A stretch of DNA of 7,856 nt from an uncultured Clostridia bacterium (GTDB lineage Bacteria > Bacillota > Clostridia > Oscillospirales > Oscillospiraceae): NCBI GenBank assembly GCA_946060825.1, contig CAMGPO010000045.1, positions 1-7,856 on the forward strand, given 5' to 3'. The translations under genes were made by a program, and so were the position numbers. This document shows, in pieces, positions 1 to 5,748 of this stretch; position 1 is the stretch's first letter, and each line of letters begins with the position of its first letter. The notes beneath the pieces were generated by a model. That model was not told the DNA's origin and made no database searches. It was given only the letters and a program-made list of their open reading frames with translations.

Positions 1-488
1 AAGGCGCCTAACGTATTGTGAATCACGTGATCGGTATCAACCTGCCCAAAAGCAAAGCAATACTGGAAAAAATCTATGCCGGCGCTCACCAGAGCAAACA
101 GCAGGACAACGCAAACAAGCCGCCGCCGGCAGGTCCAATGCCGCGGAAGCAGTTCGCAGGCCAGGAGGCCCGCCGGGAAAAAGAGGGCCACATTCATAAA
201 ATTACTGCGAAAGAGCTCTCTGCTCCCTCCGAGTAAAACTGTTCGGTAAGAATGGAACGGGAGCAGCTGCGGCTGCACAGTGGCTGAGCCAGGGATCCGG
301 TCTGCCAGTGTGGCAGCCGCAATCACAACCAGCCAGGCCAGAAGCAGCAGGGCTGCAGTCGGACGCCATAGGCGTTTTTTACCGAACAGACGGCAGAGAA
401 GCCGGAATGCCGCACTGACCGCCGCGATACACAGTACCGCAGAACCAATGGGAAGACAATAGAACCACAGAAATATCGATTGAAGCAT
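1..488 (-). CDS. VanZ-family membrane protein, C-terminus cut by window edge
   Basis: Translating the minus strand from ATG at 488 gives 162 residues open to the window edge. Hydrophobic segments lie at about residues 5-32, 44-62, 97-115 and 123-141. The pattern LLPFHSYRT (75-83), then NFMNVALFFPAGLL (96-109), then IDFFQYCFAFGQVDTDHVIHNTLG (within 138-161) is the VanZ-like signature: an N-x-x-x-F-x-P-x-G motif followed by a D-x-D-x-x-x-N-x-x-G motif. VanZ was named for low-level teicoplanin resistance, but most family members have no assigned biochemical role and many sit in surface-glycan clusters, as here. ATG lies 9 nt after the stop of the glycosyltransferase, behind an AGGCGG ribosome binding site that overlaps that stop, so it is the third gene of the operon. 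Probably only the last few residues are missing. Family assignment is good; function is unknown. Confidence 0.8.
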   Translation of the reverse strand, partial: MLQSIFLWFYCLPIGSAVLCIAAVSAAFRLLCRLFGKKRLWRPTAALLLLAWLVVIAAATLADRIPGSATVQPQLLPFHSYRTVLLGGSRELFRSNFMNVALFFPAGLLACELLPRHWTCRRRLVCVVLLFALVSAGIDFFQYCFAFGQVDTDHVIHNTLGA

Positions 489-497
489 TTGCGCCGC

Positions 498-1583
498 CTA
501 TCCAAACAACGCAGCAATCGTCTCCTCGACGACAAGCTGCTTATCAAACTCCCGCGCTATTTTCTCGTGAGCGGCCTTACCCATCGCAGCCCGGACAGTA
601 GATGGCATATCCGCCATCCTGCACATTTTCCCATACAGGCTCTCGACGTCCTTGACCCGGCACAGCAGGCCGGTTACTTCGTCCTCCACAGCCTCCCGGC
701 AGCCGGGGATGTCGCTTGTGATGACAGGACGGCCGATTGCCGCGGCCTCCAGAAGCACGTTGCTCATCCCCTCGTGATAACTGGGCAGTACCACACAGTC
801 GGCTGCAGCATAGTAGGGGATGGGGTCAGCCTGGAAACCATGAAAGACGGCAATCCCGTCGGACACCAGCTGTTCCAGCTGATCTTTGCAGGATTCGTCA
901 TCACAGAATCCAACCACATCGAGGACAACACTGCTCCCGCAGCGTTCACGAAGACGCCGCATGGCGGCAAACAACTCATCCGTACCCTTTTCTTTCATCA
1001 GCCGGCCCAGGTACAGGAAATGGACAGCGTCATTCTCAGGATAGGGCATATACGGATATTCTGCCAGATTGATGCCCGCTCCGTGAAGTACGGTCTCCTT
1101 TTCGGCGCGGAGGATGTTTCTGTTTCGGAATTCAGCCGCGTTTGCCTCGTTTTCAAAGAAAACGGTGTTTGCTTTTCGCAGCGCCAGCTTATAGAGCGCC
1201 GTAACAAACTGGGCCAGCCCGTTTCTCTGAAACGCCGTTCCCAATCCCTGAACATTGGCGCAGTAGGGAATACACGCCAGCCTGCAGGCAATTCCGCCGT
1301 AGATGTTCGGCTTGATCGAGTAGGTGATTACCAGATCCGGCCGTTCGTCCCTCAGCAGCTTTCGGTATGTACAGAACAGCTTCAGATCTGTTTTCGGATT
1401 GATGCCCCGGCGGTCCACGTCCGTATTGATGCAGCGGATGCCCAGTGCCTGAAAATCGTCCTCGTGGCCGACAAAAGGCATACTCAATACGACTTCGTGG
1501 GTTTTCATCAGCTCCCGGATCAGCTCCAGGCGGAAGCGGTAAAGCATATAGGAGTGATTTGTGATAATCAGAATCTTACTCAT
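498..1583 (-). CDS. Glycosyltransferase family 4 (GT-B fold), polysaccharide assembly
   Basis: A 361-residue cytoplasmic glycosyltransferase of the usual GT4 length, expected to transfer a sugar from a nucleotide-sugar donor to the lipid-linked acceptor made by the preceding sugar transferase. The N-terminal Rossmann domain starts with SKILIITNHSYMLYRFRLEL (2-21) and has the acceptor-side stretch YSIKPNIYGGIACRL (88-102). The C-terminal donor domain has HGAGINLAEYP (167-177), YLGRLMKEKGTDEL (191-204) and the retaining-enzyme E-x7-E motif at E271 and E279 (EGMSNVLLE), followed by GRPVITSDIPGCREAV. It resembles CapM/PglA-like enzymes, but donor and acceptor sugars cannot be read from sequence. 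The ATG overlaps the upstream stop as ATGA, with AAGGAG 11 nt before it, so translation is probably coupled. A long ORF on the opposite strand is its shadow. Confidence 0.93.
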   Translation of the reverse strand: MSKILIITNHSYMLYRFRLELIRELMKTHEVVLSMPFVGHEDDFQALGIRCINTDVDRRGINPKTDLKLFCTYRKLLRDERPDLVITYSIKPNIYGGIACRLACIPYCANVQGLGTAFQRNGLAQFVTALYKLALRKANTVFFENEANAAEFRNRNILRAEKETVLHGAGINLAEYPYMPYPENDAVHFLYLGRLMKEKGTDELFAAMRRLRERCGSSVVLDVVGFCDDESCKDQLEQLVSDGIAVFHGFQADPIPYYAAADCVVLPSYHEGMSNVLLEAAAIGRPVITSDIPGCREAVEDEVTGLLCRVKDVESLYGKMCRMADMPSTVRAAMGKAAHEKIAREFDKQLVVEETIAALFG

Positions 1584-2203
1584 TTCCCGACCAGCTCCTT
1601 TTCCTCATGAAGCACACCGGTACCGCCCTCTACAACGCCGTCATGCCGCAGCACCTTGAAAATTGTACCGAAGAAGCACCTACAATCAAATAGAAAGCTC
1701 AGATTCCGGACATACTCTCCATCCAGCTTTGCTTTCACGGGAATTTCCAGCTCATCCCGTCCGTTGATTTGCGCCCAGCCGGTCAGACCAGGCCGTATAT
1801 CGTTGGCGCCATACTTGTCCCGCTCCGCGATCAGGTCATGCTGATTCCAAAGGGCAGGACGTGGGCCGATGATGCTCATTTTGCCGGTGAAAATACAGAA
1901 AATCTGCGGCAGCTCGTCGATAGACAGGCGGCGAAACCAGGCTCCGGAGCGAGTGATCCACTTCTGCGGATCGGCCAGCAAATGAGTCGGCATATTTGCC
2001 GGGGTGCTGGTGTACATGGTTCTGAATTTCGGCATCATAAAGTATGTCTTGTGAATGCCAACACGCTTCTGCCAAAACAGCACCGGACCTGGTGAATCCA
2101 GCTTGACAATCAACGCAAACACCAACATGGGAATTGCGAGAACAATCATTCCCGCAAAGGACAAAAAAATATCAATCAGCCGCTTGATTCCATGCCGATA
2201 CAT
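1580..2203 (-). CDS. Initiating sugar-phosphate transferase (bacterial sugar transferase family)
   Basis: A 207-residue membrane-anchored phosphoglycosyl transferase of the WcaJ/PglC-like short type. It moves a sugar-1-phosphate from a UDP-sugar to undecaprenyl phosphate and so starts an exopolysaccharide or capsule repeat unit. The N-terminus KRLIDIFLSFAG (7-18) leads into one membrane helix or re-entrant helix (about 11-34). Family motifs follow in order: DSPGPVLFWQKRVG (36-49), KFRTM (59-63), the catalytic DELPQ (96-100), IIGPRP (111-116) and RPGLTGWAQINGRDEL (137-152). The start chosen is ATG 2203: it has GGGGGAG 7 nt upstream and gives the usual family N-terminus. An in-frame TTG at 2278 would add 25 residues but lies inside the -35 box. 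First gene of the operon with the GT4 and VanZ genes. The sugar transferred is unknown. Confidence 0.93.
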   Translation of the reverse strand: MYRHGIKRLIDIFLSFAGMIVLAIPMLVFALIVKLDSPGPVLFWQKRVGIHKTYFMMPKFRTMYTSTPANMPTHLLADPQKWITRSGAWFRRLSIDELPQIFCIFTGKMSIIGPRPALWNQHDLIAERDKYGANDIRPGLTGWAQINGRDELEIPVKAKLDGEYVRNLSFLFDCRCFFGTIFKVLRHDGVVEGGTGVLHEEKELVGK

Positions 2204-2249
2204 GTAGATACTCCCCCGTAAACGAACTTTTGCGATTCCATCCGGAAAA

Positions 2250-2278
2250 ATTCTATCACGCTTCCAGGGAAAAATCAA
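2250..2278 (-). promoter_or_regulatory. Sigma-A promoter of the polysaccharide operon
   Basis: Read on the minus strand, TTGATT (2278-2273) and TAGAAT (2255-2250) are separated by exactly 17 nt. The -10 matches the consensus at 5 of 6 positions and the -35 at 4 of 6. Transcription would begin near 2243, giving a leader of about 40 nt that ends in the GGGGGAG ribosome binding site and ATG 2203. I see no attenuator or riboswitch in this short leader. Confidence 0.7.
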
Positions 2279-2343
2279 TATTCCGAACCGCGGGATTCAA
2301 GCCTCCGGTTTGGTTTCAGGGCGGAATGCGGCCTGTTCTTCCT

Positions 2344-2372
2344 GCAAAAAACGCCGGTCTCAGGCATACCAT
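2344..2372 (+). promoter_or_regulatory. Possible sigma-E-like promoter of the recombinase operon
   Basis: GCAAAAA (2344-2350), a 14-nt spacer and CATACCAT (2365-2372) loosely fit the mother-cell sigma-E pattern (KMATATT-14-CATACAMT). The -10 is a fair match; the -35 fits at about 4 of 7 positions. The start point would be near 2380, directly before the ribosome binding site, which is a very short leader. No convincing sigma-A promoter was found between 2279 and 2390. This is a weak call, listed because the same spacing recurs upstream of cotJ. Confidence 0.2.
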
Positions 2373-2396
2373 GCGCAGTGAAAGGAGGACGATTTC

Positions 2397-2585
2397 ATGA
2401 ACCCATCCGTAAAACTGACCGAAGTTTTATATAACCGGAAGATCACTGCAGAGCGGGACCAGCAGTTTCTCCGCGAATTTCAGCAGGCCGTCCTGTTGGA
2501 GCTGAGAGAGCGCGGTGTGCTGACAGAGACACAGTTCCGTTATGCAGTCGCGCAATTGCAGCGATCAGATCATGTTCGGAGGTGA
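2397..2585 (+). CDS. Small SHOCT-like protein upstream of serine recombinase
   Basis: A 62-residue ORF with a near-perfect ribosome binding site (AAGGAGG at 2382-2388, 8 nt before ATG), so it is very likely translated. It has no membrane segment or signal peptide and is rich in charged and Gln residues. The C-terminal half, LLELRERGVLTETQF (33-47) followed by AVAQL, looks like the SHOCT helix-turn-helix-like pattern in which a leucine-rich helix precedes G-(L/V)-(I/L)-T-x-x-(E/Q)-(F/Y). SHOCT-like small proteins are often found beside recombinases in Clostridia (general recollection, not checked). Its TGA is 5 nt before the recombinase ATG and the recombinase ribosome binding site overlaps its last codons, so the two are translationally coupled. 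Function unknown; a role as an accessory or directionality factor is speculation. Confidence 0.75.
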   Translation: MNPSVKLTEVLYNRKITAERDQQFLREFQQAVLLELRERGVLTETQFRYAVAQLQRSDHVRR

Positions 2586-2590
2586 TGCAG

Positions 2591-4156
2591 ATGATCCAGG
2601 CGGCGGCTTACTGCCGTGTCTCTACCGATAAAGAAGACCAAGCCAATTCGTTTGCATCCCAGCAGCGCTTTTTTAAGGAATACATTGACCGTGAGCCGGA
2701 CTGGGAGCTGTACGAGGTTTACGCAGACGAGGGTATCACAGGTACGTCCACAAGAAAGCGGACAGCGTTCAACCGCATGATTCAGGACGCACGCATGGGG
2801 AAATTTTGCGTGATTCTCACCAAAGAGGTCAGCCGTTTTTCCAGAAATATCCTGGACACAATCTCTTATACCCGGGAACTGAAGGAGTTCGGCGTAGGGG
2901 TGCTGTTTCTGAACGACGGCATCAATACACTGGATCCGGATGCAGAACTTCGGCTTTCCATCATGGGTTCCATCGCACAGGAGGAGAGCAGAAAGACGTC
3001 CTCCCGGGTCAAATGGGGACAGACCCGACAAATGGAACAGGGGGTGGTATTCGGACGATCGCTGCTGGGATACGACGTCGCCAACGGTATGCTTACCATC
3101 AATCCGGAGGGTGCTGAGCTGGTTCGTCTGATTTTTCAGAAATACGGCGTGGAAAAGAAAGGAACGTCAGTCATTGCCCGTGAGCTGCGGGAGGCGGGAT
3201 ACAAAACCAGCCGGGGAAATCTCCGGTGGTCAGGCAGCCATATCATCAAAATTCTGAAAAACGAAAAGTATGTAGGCGATCTGGTGCAGAAAAAAACCTT
3301 CACACCGGATTATCTGACCCACGACAAAAAATACAACCACGGAGAAGAGAAATTGGTCGTTCTGCAAAATCACCATAAACCAATCATTGACCGCAGCCTA
3401 TGGAATCTGGTACAATCGGAACTGAAAAGACGGAGTCGAAGCGGCCCGCCGGGCGGGCACGCAACCCGTTACATCTTCAGCGGAAAAATCCGGTGCGGGG
3501 TATGCGGATCCTGCTTTGTCTCAAGACAGAGCAGGCAGAAAAACGGGCTGACAGTTCACCGCTGGGGCTGCGGTCGCACGGCGGCGGAAGGCCGGCGGCG
3601 GCTGGACGCGCAGGGAAACGAAGTCGGCTGCGATATCGGCTTTCGCCTTCGGGACGACATTGCCAGAGAAATACTTCGTCAGGCCATTGCATCCTTGCAA
3701 ATGGATCGTGAGAGGATCACGGACCGGATCACAGAGATTGCCCTGGAGGCCATACAGTCCGGAAATATCGGAACCGTAGAATCCGCAGCACGGCTGGAAC
3801 AGGAGATTCGTCATACGGAGCAGAAAAAGGAGAATGCTCTGGATGCGTTTTTCTCCGGCCAGATCACCCAGGCAGAAATGCGCAGCATGAATGACAAATA
3901 TGACGGGGAGCTGTCCGTCCTGCGGACCCGCCTGGCACAGGCGCGCTCCAATGAGAACAAAGTCTGTAATTCCGCTGCGTTTCCTGTTAATCTGCGCCGT
4001 CAAATTGCCGGGATCATGGCAGGTGAAACTGCTGGCGATCTCTTTTACCGAAGTCTGCTGGATTCCATGACAGTCTTCCCGAACCAGCGTGTGACAGTAC
4101 AGCTTAATCATCTTCCAATGCAGTGGTCATTTTCACTGGGCGGAGCGCCGGATTGA
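2591..4156 (+). CDS. Large serine recombinase (resolvase/invertase superfamily)
   Basis: A complete 521-residue site-specific DNA recombinase of the large serine integrase type, which cuts both strands at short attachment sites through a phosphoserine link. The catalytic domain begins AAAYCRVSTDKEDQ, with nucleophile S11 and conserved R9. It continues with YADEGITGTSTRKRTAFNRM (44-63) and the active-site SRFSRN (81-86), and ends near residue 150. The Recombinase DNA-binding domain runs from about 160 to 280. A zinc ribbon follows, with Cys 302, 305, 327 and 347. Residues 398-455 form a coiled coil of the kind that controls synapsis. ATG 2591 is preferred because GGAGG (2578-2582) lies 8 nt upstream; ATG 2585 and GTG 2582 are too close to it. 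The gene converges on truncated cotJC and its stop codon sits at the break point, so it is the likely integrase of an element inserted there. No frameshift or missing catalytic residue is seen. Confidence 0.95.
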   Translation: MIQAAAYCRVSTDKEDQANSFASQQRFFKEYIDREPDWELYEVYADEGITGTSTRKRTAFNRMIQDARMGKFCVILTKEVSRFSRNILDTISYTRELKEFGVGVLFLNDGINTLDPDAELRLSIMGSIAQEESRKTSSRVKWGQTRQMEQGVVFGRSLLGYDVANGMLTINPEGAELVRLIFQKYGVEKKGTSVIARELREAGYKTSRGNLRWSGSHIIKILKNEKYVGDLVQKKTFTPDYLTHDKKYNHGEEKLVVLQNHHKPIIDRSLWNLVQSELKRRSRSGPPGGHATRYIFSGKIRCGVCGSCFVSRQSRQKNGLTVHRWGCGRTAAEGRRRLDAQGNEVGCDIGFRLRDDIAREILRQAIASLQMDRERITDRITEIALEAIQSGNIGTVESAARLEQEIRHTEQKKENALDAFFSGQITQAEMRSMNDKYDGELSVLRTRLAQARSNENKVCNSAAFPVNLRRQIAGIMAGETAGDLFYRSLLDSMTVFPNQRVTVQLNHLPMQWSFSLGGAPD

Positions 4157-4351
4157 CCCCTCAGTACCTATGTCGGTCAGTACAGCCTGCAGGGCGGGGT
4201 AGGGCATCGAGTACCGCTGGGACAGATACCGCAGCGATGCGCCGAGCTCACCATCCGGACCTCCGTATTGGCTAATCACCATCGCTGCAAGCCGCGGATT
4301 TGCATTTGCGATTTTGACCGGATACTGTAGCTTCTTATCATATACAAACAT
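4133..4351 (-). CDS. cotJC: CotJC N-terminal fragment, interrupted at the recombinase element
   Basis: CotJC is a spore-coat protein of the manganese-catalase family, usually about 190 residues. Here only 72 codons remain. Residues 1-64, from MFVYDKKLQYPVKIANANP through QYGGPDGELGASLRYLSQRY to LTDIGTE, match the family closely. The expected continuation (a second Glu, then L-A-H) is replaced by eight unrelated residues, GSIRRSAQ, and a stop that lies inside the recombinase 3' end on the other strand. The metal-ligand Glu of GPDGELGA (E35) remains. The Glu and His just after the break, and all later ligands, are gone, so the fragment should not be an active catalase. The start is secure: ATG 4351 has GAGGAGGG 6 nt upstream and follows the cotJB-part stop by 2 nt. 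The 3' portion is not present anywhere in the window. It could be rejoined by excision or be permanently broken. Confidence 0.9.
   Translation of the reverse strand: MFVYDKKLQYPVKIANANPRLAAMVISQYGGPDGELGASLRYLSQRYSMPYPALQAVLTDIGTEGSIRRSAQ
4154..4179. other. Probable attachment-site junction (element end within cotJC)
   Basis: CotJC coding similarity stops at about 4157-4162, immediately after the recombinase TGA (4154-4156). TGACC (4154-4158) and GGTCA (4175-4179) form a short inverted repeat whose centre falls at 4166-4167, inside the sequence CCTCAGTACC. Serine integrases act on imperfect palindromes with a central dinucleotide, so this is a plausible hybrid attachment site. The exact crossover cannot be fixed without the other end of the element or an uninterrupted relative. 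Confidence 0.55.
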
Positions 4352-4353
4352 GG

Positions 4354-4863
4354 TCAGCCCTCCTCGTTCGCCGCGTATTCCCAGGGCCACGGGCCCTTGG
4401 TCCATACATATCTGCCGTCCCGTACGGCGTCCATCCGGCGCAGTGGACCGTGGGTCTTCTGGTACGTATCCAGGCCCTTTTGATACAGCTCCACATAGGA
4501 CTGGTACAGTTCTGCCGCTTCGGTGTCCTCTTCGTGGGTATCCAGATAGAGGGCCAGCTCGTTGATGGCAAATCCGAGCGCCTGAAGCTCTGCAAGGCCT
4601 TCATCGCCCTTTTCCGTGTTGTTGACCATGCCCAGGTAGGGGAGATCCAGGCCGGGGAACAGGGTTCCACGAATCAACCCCTTGCTCGCCGTATACCGTT
4701 CCGGATTCTCAAACTGGAAGGGAACATAGGGGTTGGCCAGCGGCGCCAACGCCGGCAGTTTGCCGAGGCCGCTGTCCCGCATCTTGTCCTTGCTGCCCAT
4801 GGCCGTCTCCTGGGCCTGCGGCATCGTATTGCCCAAGATCGTTCTCAAAAGCTGCTGTTCCAA
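4354..4863 (-). CDS. Spore coat protein: CotJA and CotJB in one ORF
   Basis: CotJA and CotJB are small coat-associated proteins made in the mother cell and normally encoded by separate genes of about 75-90 codons before cotJC. Here one 169-residue frame carries both. The CotJA part is recognised by LANPYVPFQFENPERY (42-57) and GTLFPGLDLPYLG (66-78). The CotJB part has ELQALGFAINELALYLDTH (92-110), a helical stretch, then GPLRR (139-143) and the terminal WTKGPWPWE (154-162). No stop codon lies between them, and the internal ATG (residue 79) has no good ribosome binding site. The start chosen is TTG 4863, which has GGGAGG 8 nt upstream; the upstream ATG at 4983 lies before the likely promoter, and ATG 4824 lacks such a site. 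The stop is 2 nt before cotJC. Domain identities are firm; the fused state is read directly but could reflect a lost stop codon. Confidence 0.85.
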   Translation of the reverse strand: MEQQLLRTILGNTMPQAQETAMGSKDKMRDSGLGKLPALAPLANPYVPFQFENPERYTASKGLIRGTLFPGLDLPYLGMVNNTEKGDEGLAELQALGFAINELALYLDTHEEDTEAAELYQSYVELYQKGLDTYQKTHGPLRRMDAVRDGRYVWTKGPWPWEYAANEEG

Positions 4864-4886
4864 CGAAATTACCTCCCGCAGTAGTT

Positions 4887-4903
4887 TGAAACAAATCGTT
4901 TCA
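4887..4903. repeat. Inverted repeat in the cotJ leader region
   Basis: TGAAAC (4887-4892) and GTTTCA (4898-4903) are perfectly complementary around a 5-nt centre. The site lies between the likely cotJ -10 box and the ribosome binding site, so it could be an operator or a small leader hairpin. It has no U-run and is too A+T-rich to be a terminator. Function unknown. Confidence 0.35.
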
Positions 4904-4907
4904 GTGC

Positions 4908-4936
4908 AGTCTATGCCGAATGGAAACGTGGTGTGC
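4908..4936 (-). promoter_or_regulatory. Putative sigma-E promoter of the cotJ operon
   Basis: On the minus strand, GCACACC (4936-4930), a 14-nt spacer and CATAGACT (4915-4908) resemble the mother-cell sigma-E promoter. The -10 fits CATACAMT at all but one position; the -35 is weaker. The start would be near 4900, leaving about 37 nt to TTG 4863 with the ribosome binding site in the right place. cotJ is known to be sigma-E controlled in Bacillus subtilis, which supports the call. The strand opposite reads into cwlD. Confidence 0.4.
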
Positions 4937-5025
4937 GGTAGAGTGCGGTTTTTTTTGCGGGAAATACGCTTACACTGCCGCATATCCTACAGGTCCGGGT
5001 GCATAGGGTACTGCGGGGGGATTCT

Positions 5026-5748
5026 ATGAACTTTATCAGACGCCATTTGTTTTCCTATCTCACCATCGTCGTTGCGGTCTGCGTCGCCGTTGTATTCTGC
5101 GCAAATCTCTATACCTCGGCCGTCTCCATGGCCGACGCTGCCGAAGCGCCTGTCACAGTCGTCATCGATGCCGGCCACGGCGGTGAGGACGGCGGAGCGG
5201 TTTCCCGGGACGGCGTTCACGAGAGCCGGCTGAATCTGGAGATCGCCCTGCGCCTGGATGATCTGCTGCATCTTTTGGGGCAGGAGACCAGGATGATTCG
5301 CCGGGAGGACGTCGCCGTTTATACGGCCGGAGCGGAGACCATCGCAGAGAAAAAGGTCTCCGATCTGAAAAACCGGGTCAGCATCGTCAATGGGGTTCCC
5401 AACGCCCTTCTTGTCAGCATCCACCAGAATATGTTCGAAGATGCCCGATATGACGGCGCGCAGGTCTTTTATGCGCCATCCGCCGGCAGCCGAGAGCTGG
5501 CGGAAGCCTTGCAGGCCCAGCTTGCACTGTCGCTGGATCCCGATAACCACCGCGCCGTCAAACCGGCGGAGACGGTCTATCTGATGAAGAATATTTCCTG
5601 TACCGGCATTCTGGTTGAGTGCGGATTTCTCTCCAATGCGGCGGAGTGCGCAAAGCTCTGTACGGCTGCGTACCAGAAACAGCTTTCCATCGTCCTGGCC
5701 GGCAGCGTGACCGAGTACATAAGAAAGGCGGACACCAATGAAATCTAA
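5026..5748 (+). CDS. cwlD: Germination-type N-acetylmuramoyl-L-alanine amidase, CwlD-like
   Basis: A 240-residue zinc amidase (Amidase_3 family) that removes the peptide from muramic acid. CwlD does this in the forespore so that cortex muramic-delta-lactam can form, which the germination lytic enzymes need. An N-terminal membrane anchor or signal runs from about residue 8 to 31 after a basic start. The catalytic domain has VVIDAGHGGEDGG (45-57; Zn ligand H51), the second ligand E66 in HESRLNLEIA, VSIHQN (130-135; H133) and the catalytic Glu in VECGFLSN (197-204; E198). The Y-D-G-A-Q-V-F-Y stretch after SIHQN and the total length fit CwlD better than vegetative amidases. ATG 5026 is chosen over GTG 4999 because it gives a proper signal sequence and has a G-rich ribosome binding site 5 nt upstream. 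It is divergent from cotJ and overlaps radA by 11 nt. Confidence 0.88.
   Translation: MNFIRRHLFSYLTIVVAVCVAVVFCANLYTSAVSMADAAEAPVTVVIDAGHGGEDGGAVSRDGVHESRLNLEIALRLDDLLHLLGQETRMIRREDVAVYTAGAETIAEKKVSDLKNRVSIVNGVPNALLVSIHQNMFEDARYDGAQVFYAPSAGSRELAEALQAQLALSLDPDNHRAVKPAETVYLMKNISCTGILVECGFLSNAAECAKLCTAAYQKQLSIVLAGSVTEYIRKADTNEI

Noticed and set aside
480..1610. 376-codon open frame on the plus strand
   Set aside because: It is antisense to the GT4 gene, which has clear family motifs, a ribosome binding site and operon overlap. The plus-strand product has no recognisable domain.
2204..2278. 25-residue N-terminal extension of the sugar transferase from TTG 2278
   Set aside because: TTG lies in the -35 box, the extension does not resemble the family, and ATG 2203 has a strong ribosome binding site.
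3521..4111. Long minus-strand frame inside the recombinase gene
   Set aside because: Antisense to conserved recombinase domains, with no recognisable motifs; a coding shadow.
4864..4983. Forty-residue N-terminal extension of the cotJ fusion from ATG 4983
   Set aside because: It would begin upstream of the likely promoter and of the GGGAGG site, and its sequence does not look like CotJA.
4980..5008. Sigma-G-like promoter for cwlD (GCATA-17-CATAGGG)
   Set aside because: The -35 and spacing fit, but the -10 lacks the final TA and the leader would be almost absent. Too weak to list as a feature.
4987..5550. 187-codon minus-strand frame across cwlD
   Set aside because: Antisense to the conserved amidase domain; no family resemblance and no ribosome binding site evidence.
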